Notes: generated by a model not told the origin, from the sequence alone. Shown: positions 1 to 6,449, counted from the stretch's first letter. The stretch is 7,450 nucleotides of DNA from Clostridia bacterium (GCA_016293975.1 JAEDCW010000058.1:1-7450), one strand, 5' to 3'. A program made the numbers and translations.

Positions 1-371
1 TGGCAATTACAAAGACGCATCCTATCAAGTCAACGCTGAAAGCGGCCATTGACTACATCTGCAATCTGGAAAAAACAGACGGGAAAATGCTGGTATCCTC
101 CTATGGCTGCACCGCCGAAACCGTCGATATTGAATTTGCCTGGATGCGCCGCCATACCATTGACAAGGGTACGCACCTGGGCCGCCACCTGATCCAAGCC
201 TTTGGGCCTGGGGAGGTCTCCGCCGAGGTAGCCAATGAGAGCTGTTATCTGAATGAGAGAAAATGTCCGGACAGAGAAAAAACAGGTTCGGGCATTTTTA
301 GTGTTTATGGTAGAAAACCACAATCTTGTGATAAAATAAAAAAAGCAAGAAACTGGAATTTGTGGAGGTGA
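1..371 (+). pseudogene. Relaxase (MobA/VirD2-type mobilisation nuclease), N-terminal fragment
   Basis: The frame starting at base 3 reads AITKTHPIKSTLKAAIDYIC and continues through FGCTAET-like and KGTHLGRHLIQAFGPGEVSAEVA text. This is the N-terminus of relaxases from clostridial mobilisable and conjugative elements, which nick at oriT and pilot DNA transfer. The start codon would be an ATG whose A lies one base outside the window. Resemblance ends near base 232, after about 77 codons. The usual next segment, with the histidine triad (HxDxxHxHxH-type) needed for metal binding and nicking, is absent, so the product cannot be an active relaxase. From 234 the frame runs on through A-rich unrelated sequence and stops at 369-371, inside the ribosome binding site of the next gene. 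This looks like a deletion junction rather than a point mutation. Family assignment is firm from the N-terminal text; the deletion mechanism is inferred. Confidence 0.82.
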
Positions 372-381
372 AAAGCTCAAC

Positions 382-996
382 ATGAAAAAGATACTTCCAC
401 GGATATTCCTTCTTACATCTATTATTCTCATCATTGTTTTGGGCACAATCGGATTACGATTGGCAGACGGAGGAATTATGAAACCAACATATGTTTTGAA
501 AGAGATACATATCCGCTCCAAAAACAGGAAAAAGGACGGCCTTGAATTTGTTATTAGAGAAGGGGATGTAATTCTTGATAAAACCTACCAATTTGAAGTG
601 CTGCCTGCCACAATGGATTTTACAAAACCAATCACCCGAAAGAAGGTTTCCGATACTCAGGTCAAACAATCGGAAAGACTTTTACGAATAAAAGAACTGG
701 GTGAAGATTCAGTAGTGGTTGCCATACTGAGTCAGGAAACATACTTCGAAGGTGCGGACACATTGGTGACAACAGAGACTGAACATCTCGTAACGGTAAA
801 ATACGGCGAGGAATTCTCCGTTTACGCAAAAGAGCAAGTTCACGATTCGGATTTCTCAATCATCTATACATTTATCATAGTAGATGAATCAAAAACACAG
901 GAACATAAAGTGCAGAAATTCTGCACCGAATGCGGTAAGAAATTGATAAAGGGCGATAAGTTCTGCCGTGAATGCGGTACGCCTGTGTTTCGGTAA
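382..996 (+). CDS. Membrane-anchored protein of unknown function with C-terminal zinc ribbon
   Basis: The protein has 204 residues. The start is ATG 382, preceded by GGAGGTGA at 364-371. Residues 1-8 are basic (MKKILPR) and residues about 9-26 form one hydrophobic segment, either a signal anchor or an uncleaved signal peptide without a lipobox. Residues about 30-178 are charged, probably beta-rich, and match nothing I recognise. The last 25 residues are a double CxxC zinc ribbon, with cysteines at 181/184 (CTEC) and 195/198 (CREC), each followed by glycine, like the zinc-ribbon domains of many Firmicute membrane proteins. Those domains usually sit at the cytoplasmic N-terminus before the membrane segment; here the order is reversed. 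By the positive-inside rule the ribbon would lie outside the cell. The gene is intact, sits directly behind the relaxase remnant and is convergent with the next gene. Function unknown. Confidence 0.85.
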   Translation: MKKILPRIFLLTSIILIIVLGTIGLRLADGGIMKPTYVLKEIHIRSKNRKKDGLEFVIREGDVILDKTYQFEVLPATMDFTKPITRKKVSDTQVKQSERLLRIKELGEDSVVVAILSQETYFEGADTLVTTETEHLVTVKYGEEFSVYAKEQVHDSDFSIIYTFIIVDESKTQEHKVQKFCTECGKKLIKGDKFCRECGTPVFR

Positions 997-1067
997 AATG
1001 TACAGCTAAATCCCGATTTGCAAGGTCATTCAATTTCATGTTATCACATAACAGAGAAGAATGCAAG

Positions 1068-1101
1068 AACAGCCACAACAGATCAAACTGCTGTGGCTGT
1101 T
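1068..1101 (-). terminator. Hairpin between convergent genes, likely terminator for the minus-strand pair
   Basis: AACAGCCACA (1068-1077) pairs exactly with TGTGGCTGTT (1092-1101), with two further pairs inside after one mismatch and an 8-base loop. On the minus strand the stem is followed by a pyrimidine-rich run (TTCTTGCATTCTTCTC), about 65 bases after the stop of the AllA-family gene. On the plus strand no U tract follows, so it would be a weaker stop for the zinc-ribbon gene. Confidence 0.55.
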
Positions 1102-1115
1102 AACTGTATTATGAA

Positions 1116-1134
1116 CACTACCCTTTAGGCGGTG
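1116..1134. repeat. Second imperfect hairpin in the convergent gap
   Basis: CACTACC (1116-1122) and GGCGGTG (1128-1134) form a 7-position stem with one mismatch and one wobble around a five-base loop CTTTA. It lies 15 bases from the first hairpin. It could be part of a tandem terminator or a degraded end of a small insertion element of the IS200/IS605 sort, whose ends carry such hairpins. No transposase is visible nearby, so the second reading is speculative. The rest of 997-1165 shows no gene. Confidence 0.3.
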
Positions 1135-1165
1135 GCTTTAATTTGATTCATAAGTGGGGTATAGG

Positions 1166-1660
1166 TTAATCCACGATCATATGAATCTGATCATCCTTAG
1201 CAAGCGGCTTGACAAAGCAATCATTTACATATGTACGCTCGGGCAATATGACGATTACCGTTACTACCGTTCCGTCAATGGGGTATGGTTCCCAATGCCA
1301 CACGCCCTTGCGAATATACAGGATTGTTCCCTTTGGTACGACAAAGGCCTCAACAGACGGAAGATGCGGCTCGCCGGTGGGCGTCGCGATTCCCAGACAC
1401 ATAACACAATCATTGTCCAATATCATACAACCTTCGCCGGTGTGATTGTGGTATTCAAGATTGTCAACGATCTTGTTTTTGAGCCCGCAACGCAACGTCG
1501 AGAATGTTAAGTTTCCCTCCTGAGGATATACGAAGTTATCACGATAGCAGGTAACATCCGGCACAGCAAAAGAAGGACCTTTTGGATCAAGAAAGGATCC
1601 GTATACGCCGTATTTGTCAAAAGCTTCTTTGGTGAGTGGTTTTGCGTACAATTCTGTCAT
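1166..1660 (-). CDS. Ureidoglycolate lyase (AllA) family cupin protein
   Basis: The protein has 164 residues, the usual AllA size. The opening (PLTKEAFDKYG, residues 8-18) matches the AllA N-terminus. The centre holds a cupin-like histidine cluster (EYHNHTGEG, residues 69-77), then AFVVPKG (105-111) and GVWHW (119-123), corresponding to the NVWHHPL region of E. coli AllA. AllA splits ureidoglycolate into glyoxylate and urea late in purine (allantoin) degradation. Its cytosolic fold binds metal or substrate through such histidines. The start is ATG 1660-1658, two bases after the TGA of the upstream nucleoside hydrolase, and the GGAG at that gene's end serves as the ribosome site, so the two are translationally coupled. 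The family is well supported. The exact substrate is not, because distant members are often annotated only by similarity. Confidence 0.7.
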   Translation of the reverse strand: MTELYAKPLTKEAFDKYGVYGSFLDPKGPSFAVPDVTCYRDNFVYPQEGNLTFSTLRCGLKNKIVDNLEYHNHTGEGCMILDNDCVMCLGIATPTGEPHLPSVEAFVVPKGTILYIRKGVWHWEPYPIDGTVVTVIVILPERTYVNDCFVKPLAKDDQIHMIVD

Positions 1661-1662
1661 AG

Positions 1663-2576
1663 TCAGTTTTGATCTCCATAGACAATCTTGAGTTTCGCAA
1701 ACAAATCATTATACGCATAGCGCGGATCGATTGCGTTGTAGAAACGTATGGGACGCGCCAGTCTTTCCGAGAAAATATGGCAATCCTTTGAGTAGAAAGG
1801 CGCAGGCTTCCATTCATAATTGTAGTGCAACGGATCAAGTGCAAGCGCAACGGCAGATACACCAACTTTCACCCATTGGCCACTGTGTACGTGTAGCCTG
1901 CCATGAATTGTTGGCGCAATTACGATAGTTGCCCTCAATAAGCTGTTCAAAAAGATAATTACCGACTTTTCCGCACTGTGATAATCTATCCTGCAGTTCG
2001 GCAAGGCTTATTTGCATATGGTCATAACACTCAATATTGATCATGCTGAAAGGTACGTCGGATAGCAATACACAATTGGCAGCATCTATGTCGTTATTAA
2101 GATTGTATTCCCAAGAACCATCGGGGAAACAAGGACCACCGGTCCAAATAACGCTCATTCTGCCACATATGCGAGGCTCTTTCTTAATTGCAATAGCGAG
2201 GTCGGTTAACGGTCTGATGAATGCACAAATAAGGGGGCGAGGGTCGTCACGCATAGCTTCTTCAATAATGAAATCTGCACTGGCTGACTCCTGATCAGGG
2301 GCTTTGTCGATTGACCGCTTTGCACCTTTAATGACTGGAACCTTACCGGTAAAGCCCATCAAGTCGACAATCTTGCAAATTTCCGCATAGCTTTCTTCCA
2401 TGGAATTTGGTCCACGCAGTTCGCCGAAGTGCGCGGCAATGATTGTCTTCATATCAGCTTTTGTGACAACAGCGCATATGCAATGGCATACTGATCGTCA
2501 CACTCGCAACCGGCATCCGTATTGAGAATGAAACGAACACGTCTACTCTCGGGGACCGTAAATCTGAAATACCCAT
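1663..2576 (-). pseudogene. Nucleoside hydrolase (purine/pyrimidine ribonucleoside hydrolase family), frameshifted
   Basis: Three consecutive frames together give a nearly full-length protein of about 300 residues. Segment 1 (about 2571-2461) contains VRFILNTDAGCECDDQYAIA, the calcium-binding aspartate motif of nucleoside hydrolases (bases 2523-2494). Segment 2 (2461 to about 1901) begins KADMKTIIAAHFGE and includes NSMEESYAEI and a WTGGPCFPDGS stretch. Segment 3 (about 1884-1663) begins SGQWVKVGVSAVALAL and ends KIVYGDQN. The first break fits one lost A in the run at 2459-2462; the second, between 1885 and 1900, fits one extra base or two lost. A plausible ATG at 2576-2574 is out of frame with segment 1, which would be restored by one more G at 2572-2574. 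No canonical slippery heptamer is present. Intact relatives cleave nucleosides to base and ribose. It is coupled to the AllA-like gene, suggesting a purine-breakdown pair. Decay or sequencing error are both possible. Confidence 0.8.
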
Positions 2577-2603
2577 AAAGACTCTACTTAACTGAAATCT
2601 CTT

Positions 2604-2622
2604 ACTCTTACCAGAGTTTTTT
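2604..2622 (+). terminator. Small terminator-like hairpin
   Basis: ACTCT (2604-2608) and AGAGT (2613-2617) enclose TACC and are followed on the plus strand by a run of Ts to 2622. It has the shape of an intrinsic terminator reading rightward, but the stem is only five pairs and no plus-strand gene ends nearby. On the minus strand it falls in the leader of the nucleoside hydrolase. Confidence 0.25.
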
Positions 2623-2634
2623 CTTATTTGTAAT

Positions 2635-2663
2635 AAGATATATTTTCCCAAACAGAAAGTCAA
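2635..2663 (-). promoter_or_regulatory. Sigma-70-type promoter of the nucleoside hydrolase / AllA-like pair
   Basis: On the minus strand TTGACT (2663-2658) is followed after exactly 17 bases by TATCTT (2640-2635), giving 5/6 and 4/6 matches to the consensus. Transcription would start near 2628, leaving a leader of about 50 bases before 2576. No riboswitch of the purine type is recognisable in that leader. Confidence 0.6.
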
Positions 2664-2810
2664 GGTAACTGGAAGCCAATCGGGAAGCAAATCATGTGTT
2701 CACGTACCGCAATACGGTAAGCACTGAAAAATCAGAACAAATTGACATGCGAAAGCGTAATTCTAACGATTCAATAAATATAGAAAAAGAGGAAATCTGT
2801 CGGCAGCAGA
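2664..2810. other. Intergenic stretch at the inferred element end, no gene seen
   Basis: No coding frame or RNA is recognisable. It holds a small inverted repeat, TACCG-CAATA-CGGTA (2705-2719), and an isolated TTGACA (2741-2746) without a good -10. The 5' half of the tRNA expected upstream of 2811 is not here. Arm-type integrase binding repeats may lie in this stretch, but none stands out by eye. Confidence 0.4.
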
Positions 2811-2827
2811 CGTTTTACTCCTAAACG
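2811..2827. other. Palindromic attachment-site core in the tRNA anticodon region
   Basis: CGTTT (2811-2815), TACTCCT (2816-2822) and AAACG (2823-2827) form perfect 5-bp arms around 7 bases. This matches the layout of a tyrosine-recombinase crossover site, with arm-binding half-sites and a 7-base overlap. It sits over the anticodon loop of a tRNA remnant, where many integrases recombine. The integrase gene and the partner site are not in the window. Confidence 0.45.
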
Positions 2828-2862
2828 GAAGGTCGCGTGTTCGAATCGCGTCGGGTGTGCCA
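2811..2862 (+). tRNA. 3' half of tRNA-Arg(CCU), truncated; integration-site remnant
   Basis: Reading from the anticodon loop (CTCCTAA, 2818-2824, anticodon CCU at 2820-2822), the 3' anticodon strand is ACGGA and the variable loop AGGTC. The T arm pairs GCGTG (2835-2839) with CGCGT (2847-2851) around TTCGAAT. The 3' acceptor strand is CGGGTGT, the discriminator G (2859) and encoded CCA (2860-2862). The 5' strand that should match (about ACACCCG or GCACCCG), the D arm and a TCCGT anticodon strand are all absent upstream. It therefore cannot fold as a tRNA. A terminator follows directly, as expected for a native tRNA 3' end. I read it as the chromosome-side remnant of a tRNA used by an integrating element. 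Confidence 0.75.
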
Positions 2863-2864
2863 GG

Positions 2865-2890
2865 AAAGCTCTGAAATCAAGTGCTTTTTT
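2865..2890 (+). terminator. Intrinsic terminator of the truncated tRNA
   Basis: AAAGC (2865-2869) pairs with GCTTT (2883-2887), continued inward by a T-T mismatch and two more pairs, then a T tract to 2890. It begins three bases after the tRNA CCA, the usual place for a tRNA transcription terminator. Confidence 0.65.
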
Positions 2891-2992
2891 GGAGGTTATT
2901 TTTTAGAGCCCCACAGATTTACTAACTAACAAGCACACTTGCCTTATAGCCTCCATTCGCTATTCATTATACTGACCTACTTATCAATAACT

Positions 2993-3253
2993 TTATGTTG
3001 CATCTTCCGCAACTGTGTTTACGATTTGGCTTATTTTATGAGCTGTGAACCGATATTCCAAAATGCATGTAAAAGCTCCGTCATATGCTGTACAAGCGTA
3101 GAGGTACTCGTTTTTTGTTCACAGGCGTTTTTTAATAAAGCGGTTTTAGAACATTTAAGTGCTATGAAACCTGTTCTCATCGAGAATGTGCGAGCAAACA
3201 CTTTAAACCATATTGAGCCGCATGCGTCCGGAAACGCTCGGCACAAATTTCAT
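2993..3253 (-). pseudogene. Possible heavy-metal-associated-domain protein remnant with four in-frame stops
   Basis: From ATG 3253 a single frame reads MKFVPSVSGRMRLNM, then four stops (3203-3205, 3155-3157, 3146-3148, 3119-3121), then NEYLYACTAYDGAFTCILEY and FTAHKISQIVNTVAEDAT before a final TAA at 2993-2995. The spacing recalls the small ferredoxin-like domain in front of metal-transporting P-type ATPases: GRxRL near the start, and a Y-x-x-x-G-x-x-x-x-x-Y strand with a closing helix near the end. Three stops are TAA, which one C-to-T change would make from CAA. GGTGG lies just before the ATG. The likeness is judged by eye and is weak. An antisense plus-strand frame is open across the same bases but has no ribosome site and no recognisable product. 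Confidence 0.28.
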
Positions 3254-3445
3254 ATTGCCACCATCGAGCTTAGACTTTTATGTCATGTTGTGATGCCGAA
3301 AACTGCGAAAACAACATCGAGAAACGAATTTGCACTTTGCATAAATGATGCTGTTTTGCGAGGTATAATCATCATATACGACGCCTAATATTCAAATGAC
3401 GAATACTATACATATATAATTTTAGTTCTTACTGAAGCTTTTTTG
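3254..3445. other. Intergenic stretch, no gene seen
   Basis: A+T-rich, without a convincing gene. It contains TATTC and GAATA arms seven bases apart (about 3390-3406), which could be an operator-like dyad. No recognisable Fur box or cobalamin riboswitch lies between here and the transporter. Confidence 0.4.
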
Positions 3446-3506
3446 TTGCATTTTGCCGTTGCATCATATATTATATTGACAATATTACCGCATTGCATAC
3501 TTGCAT
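3446..3506 (+). promoter_or_regulatory. Promoter region of the importer operon with four TTGCAT repeats
   Basis: TTGCAT at 3446-3451 and TATTAT at 3469-3474 are 17 bases apart and make a plausible -35/-10 pair, strong at -10 and weak at -35. TTGACA at 3476-3481 is a better -35, but its only downstream match (CATACT, 3496-3501) is spaced 14. The hexamer TTGCAT occurs four times here (3446, 3459, 3493, 3501), so some copies may be a regulator's half-sites. Confidence 0.45.
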
Positions 3507-3537
3507 AGTGCGAATGAAGGGAAAAAGGAGAATTGCA

Positions 3538-4623
3538 ATGAAGAAATTGCTTTCACTGGCACTTGCCTTGATAATGGTCATTGCTATGCTGGCAAGCTGC
3601 ACTAAGCCGGGCTTAAAAAACCCGACGCTAGAACCGGATATCGACGAAACGCCGTCTAACACTACAGTATTCCCTTTAACCGTAAAGGATCAGCTGGGAA
3701 ACGAAGTAACCATTGAGCATGTCGCGGAGCGTATTGTCTCCGGTTACTATATATCTTCCTCCACCTGCATCGCCCTTGGCCTCAAGGACAAGCTGGTAGC
3801 GACTGAAGAAAAGATCGACAAGCGTCCCATATACAAGCTGGCCGCTCCCGAACTCATCGGCACCATAGGCAACGTAGGTTCTGCCAAGGCATTTGATCTC
3901 GAAGCGTGCATAGATGCTGAGCCTGACCTCGTGATATTGCCTAAGAAGGCCAAAGACTATGCTGCCACTCTCGCCGAAATGGGTATACCTGCTATTGTTG
4001 TTAATCCCGAGAGCCACGAGGGGCTGGTTGGGATGATAACCCTTATAGGCAGGCTCACCGGAGCTGAGGAGAAGGCGGCCGCCTTGATTTCATATTACGA
4101 TAAGGTTATGAAGAAGGTGGAAGAACTTACTGCAAACATTGCTGACGCAGATAAGCCTACAGTATATATTTGCGGCACCAGCTCTTATCTCACAACCGCA
4201 CCTAAAGATATGTATCAGGCTTCCGTCATAGCCTCCGCGGGAGGTAAAAACGCAGGCGATTTCCTGGAAGGAGACTCCTGGCTCGACATATCATACGAAC
4301 AGCTTATTGCCATGAACCCGGATGTTATTATCATACCCACAAACAATATGGCAAATGGACAGCCTGACTTCACTGCCGATGAAGTTTTGGCGGACGAGCA
4401 ACTTAAGGAAATTATCGCCGTAAAGAACGGCGCAGTGTACAATATGCCTACAGGCTTTGAAGCATGGGATTCACCGGTTCCGTCCGGCGTTTTGGGTATG
4501 TTGTGGATGACTGCCAAACTGCATCCTGAAGTATACACGATGGAAGAATTTGCTGCTGACGCAGCTGACTTCTACAAGACTTTCTATGGTTTCGATATGG
4601 ATACCTCTTCAATAGTGGGTTAG
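3538..4623 (+). CDS. ABC importer substrate-binding lipoprotein (FecB/BtuF, periplasmic-binding-protein type 2 family)
   Basis: The lipoprotein has 361 residues. The start is ATG 3538, set by AAGGAG at 3525-3530 with seven bases between; an upstream in-frame TTG at 3493 would spoil the signal. Residues 1-20 are a lipoprotein signal ending LAS, with the lipidated cysteine at 21. The mature part has the two-lobe family pattern: VKDQLGNEVTIEHVAERIV near the start, a first lobe ending with DLVILPKK and IPAIVVNPES, a linker helix (ALISYYDKVMKKVEEL), and a second lobe with VYICGTSSYL, NPDVIIIPTNN and an ending in WDSPVPSGVLGMLWMTAKLHPE. It would sit on the outer face of the membrane and deliver a metal complex (ferric siderophore, haem or corrinoid) to the permease. 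The sequence does not show which. It is intact and heads the operon. Confidence 0.9.
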   Translation: MKKLLSLALALIMVIAMLASCTKPGLKNPTLEPDIDETPSNTTVFPLTVKDQLGNEVTIEHVAERIVSGYYISSSTCIALGLKDKLVATEEKIDKRPIYKLAAPELIGTIGNVGSAKAFDLEACIDAEPDLVILPKKAKDYAATLAEMGIPAIVVNPESHEGLVGMITLIGRLTGAEEKAAALISYYDKVMKKVEELTANIADADKPTVYICGTSSYLTTAPKDMYQASVIASAGGKNAGDFLEGDSWLDISYEQLIAMNPDVIIIPTNNMANGQPDFTADEVLADEQLKEIIAVKNGAVYNMPTGFEAWDSPVPSGVLGMLWMTAKLHPEVYTMEEFAADAADFYKTFYGFDMDTSSIVG

Positions 4624-4662
4624 CCCATTGAAAATATAGCATAACGTTTCATACAATAATAA

Positions 4663-5676
4663 GTGAACAAAAAAGCAAAAAACAGGCTTACGTCAATACT
4701 ATTTGCAGTTATCACCGCAGCTGTTATCACGGTTGCGGTGATATCGGTCTGCGTAGGTAAATACAGTATTACGGTTGCTGATATACGGGGCATGCTGATG
4801 GGAGAGCAGGTGCCGGAGATGACTCGCAGGGTATTCACTACCTTGCGCCTGCCGCGCACAGTAATGGCATTGATAGCCGGTGTAGGCCTTGGCATTGCCG
4901 GCAGCGTATATCAGATAATATTTAAAAACCCTCTTGCATCACCGGATATTATAGGTATAGCGGGCGGTGCAAACCTGGGGGCAGCCGTAACCATAGTGTC
5001 AGTCTCCACCTCCGGAATGCTCGCTATAGCGGCAGGTGCATTCTGGGGAGGACTTACCGCCGTTGTGTGCGTTATGTTGTTGGTCAAAGCTACTCGATCC
5101 CGGTCAACTTCTACTTATGTACTTGCGGGTATAGTAATAAATGCCATATCAAAAGGTATTATAATGGCCTTGAAATACTTTGCGGATCCTGAAAATGAGC
5201 TTGCCGCGATGGAATACTGGGAGATGGGCACATTCGGTAACACAACAATGTCCAAGCTTCTATCAATACTGCCTATGTTTCTTATCGGCCTTGTAGGCAT
5301 ACTGTTGCTAAGGAGACAGATCGAGCTGATGTCACTGAGCGACAATGAATGCAGAGCCTTGGGCGTGCGGCTCCGGCCGGTCCGCGCCGCGGTGCTGGTG
5401 TTGTCTACCCTGATGGTAGGATCTGTAATAAGCGTCACAGGTCTAATATCATTCGCGGGGCTCATAGCGCCCCATACGGCGAGACTTATGCTCCACCGCA
5501 ATGATTCGACTACAATAATAATGAGCGGGCTTGTGGGAGCATTCGTTGTATTGATGGCAGATATACTGGCCCGTGTACTGTATAGTGCTGAATTGCCAAT
5601 TTCAATACTCACCACGGTAATAGGAGTGCCTATACTTGTGTATTTCCTTTGTAAAAGGGGAAAGGATGCTGCATGA
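4663..5676 (+). CDS. ABC importer permease (FecCD/BtuC family)
   Basis: The permease has 337 residues, normal for the family. It begins with a short basic tail and a membrane segment at about 11-31. The signature block of FecCD permeases is present: LRLPR (61-65), a glycine-rich helix, then QIIFKNPLASPDIIGIAGG (from 84), with the GLISFAGLIAPHTARL block in the last third that contacts the ATPase. Several further hydrophobic segments are consistent with the usual ten-helix fold; such permeases work as homodimers. The only sensible start is GTG 4663, because TAA precedes it and no other start lies before the first helix. No Shine-Dalgarno sequence is visible in the 39 bases after the lipoprotein gene, and no terminator either, so the two are probably co-transcribed. 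The stop overlaps the ATPase start. Confidence 0.9.
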   Translation: MNKKAKNRLTSILFAVITAAVITVAVISVCVGKYSITVADIRGMLMGEQVPEMTRRVFTTLRLPRTVMALIAGVGLGIAGSVYQIIFKNPLASPDIIGIAGGANLGAAVTIVSVSTSGMLAIAAGAFWGGLTAVVCVMLLVKATRSRSTSTYVLAGIVINAISKGIIMALKYFADPENELAAMEYWEMGTFGNTTMSKLLSILPMFLIGLVGILLLRRQIELMSLSDNECRALGVRLRPVRAAVLVLSTLMVGSVISVTGLISFAGLIAPHTARLMLHRNDSTTIIMSGLVGAFVVLMADILARVLYSAELPISILTTVIGVPILVYFLCKRGKDAA

Positions 5677-6449
5677 GTGGGTTGTTGTCACTTAAGGGCG
5701 TATATATTTCATATGGAAAAAACGAGATTGTTCACGGAGTCAGTTTTGACATGAATGGAGGGGAGTTCTGCGCCCTGCTAGGCTTAAATGGCAGCGGAAA
5801 GACCACGATACTGCACGCCTGTTGCGGCTTTATACCGATGGAGGGCAGATGTATTGTGGCAGATACCGAGTGTAAAGGCCTCAACGAGAAAAAGCGGGCC
5901 AAGCTTATATCATTCATCCCTCAGGTTTGCAGCCTGCAGGGAGGACGCACTGCTCTTGATGTAGTGCTGATGGGCTTCAATGCTCAGCTAGGCCTGTTGG
6001 AATTTCCATCCGCTGTACATAAGCGTGCGGCACTTGCTGCCATGGAGCGGCTGAATTGTGCGGAGTTCGCTGAAAAGGACTTTGGTACTTTAAGTCAGGG
6101 TCAGCGGCAGATAGTGATACTGGCCCGGTGCATTGTACAGGATTCTCCCGTTATGCTCATGGACGAGCCGGACAACGCGCTGGACTTTCTGAACAGGCAC
6201 ATGGTACTCTCGAAAATACGTGAGCTTATAAAGGAAGAAAACAAGGCGGGGCTTATAACCCTCCACGACCCCAACTTTGCCATGGCCTACTGCGACAGGC
6301 TGCTACTGTTAAAGGAGGGCCGCCTCGTGGGTGAGCTGAATATGCGGAGTGCCAAATCGGATGAGTTAAAGGAGAAGCTTTCATTGATATACGGCGACAT
6401 AGAACTTCAACAAAACGGTAACAACTTCCTGATGGGTAAGGCACTATGA
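5673..6449 (+). CDS. ABC importer ATPase (FecE/BtuD family)
   Basis: The ATPase has 258 residues. Walker A is GLNGSGKTT (37-45), the Q-loop glutamine is at 84, the signature is LSQGQ (140-144) in place of LSGGQ, Walker B is VMLMDEP (160-166) with the D-loop at ALD (169-171), and the switch histidine is H198 in LITLHD. All catalytic elements are present, so it should hydrolyse ATP and drive import through the permease. The glutamine in the signature is a known tolerated variant of this subfamily. The start ATG 5673 overlaps the permease stop as ATGA, and its own TGA overlaps the next ATG at 6446 in the same way, indicating tight translational coupling. The intact reading frame contrasts with the broken genes downstream. 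Confidence 0.92.
   Translation: MSGLLSLKGVYISYGKNEIVHGVSFDMNGGEFCALLGLNGSGKTTILHACCGFIPMEGRCIVADTECKGLNEKKRAKLISFIPQVCSLQGGRTALDVVLMGFNAQLGLLEFPSAVHKRAALAAMERLNCAEFAEKDFGTLSQGQRQIVILARCIVQDSPVMLMDEPDNALDFLNRHMVLSKIRELIKEENKAGLITLHDPNFAMAYCDRLLLLKEGRLVGELNMRSAKSDELKEKLSLIYGDIELQQNGNNFLMGKAL

Noticed and set aside
2455..2470. Programmed -1 frameshift in the nucleoside hydrolase
   Set aside because: The run CACAAAAGC does not give a canonical X-XXY-YYZ slippery heptamer, no stimulatory structure is evident, and a second independent break follows about 560 bases later. Decay or read error is simpler.
2577..2640. Purine riboswitch in the nucleoside hydrolase leader
   Set aside because: The leader is only about 50 bases and lacks the conserved three-way-junction core sequences of guanine/adenine/xanthine riboswitches; only a small hairpin is seen.
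2939..3388. Open plus-strand frame of 149 codons beginning with TTG, cysteine-rich at its start
   Set aside because: It has no ribosome binding site at the TTG or at internal ATGs, odd composition and no recognisable motif. It is codon-aligned antisense to the possible minus-strand remnant, so its openness may be a side effect. Kept out as a gene, though not disproved.
3254..3537. Cobalamin riboswitch or Fur box upstream of the importer
   Set aside because: No B12-box-like conserved segment and no GATAATGATTATC-like dyad could be found, so the imported ligand cannot be deduced from regulation.
3493..3537. TTG 3493 as start of the lipoprotein
   Set aside because: It would add 15 charged residues before the signal peptide and include the AAGGAG ribosome site within the gene; ATG 3538 gives a normal lipoprotein signal.
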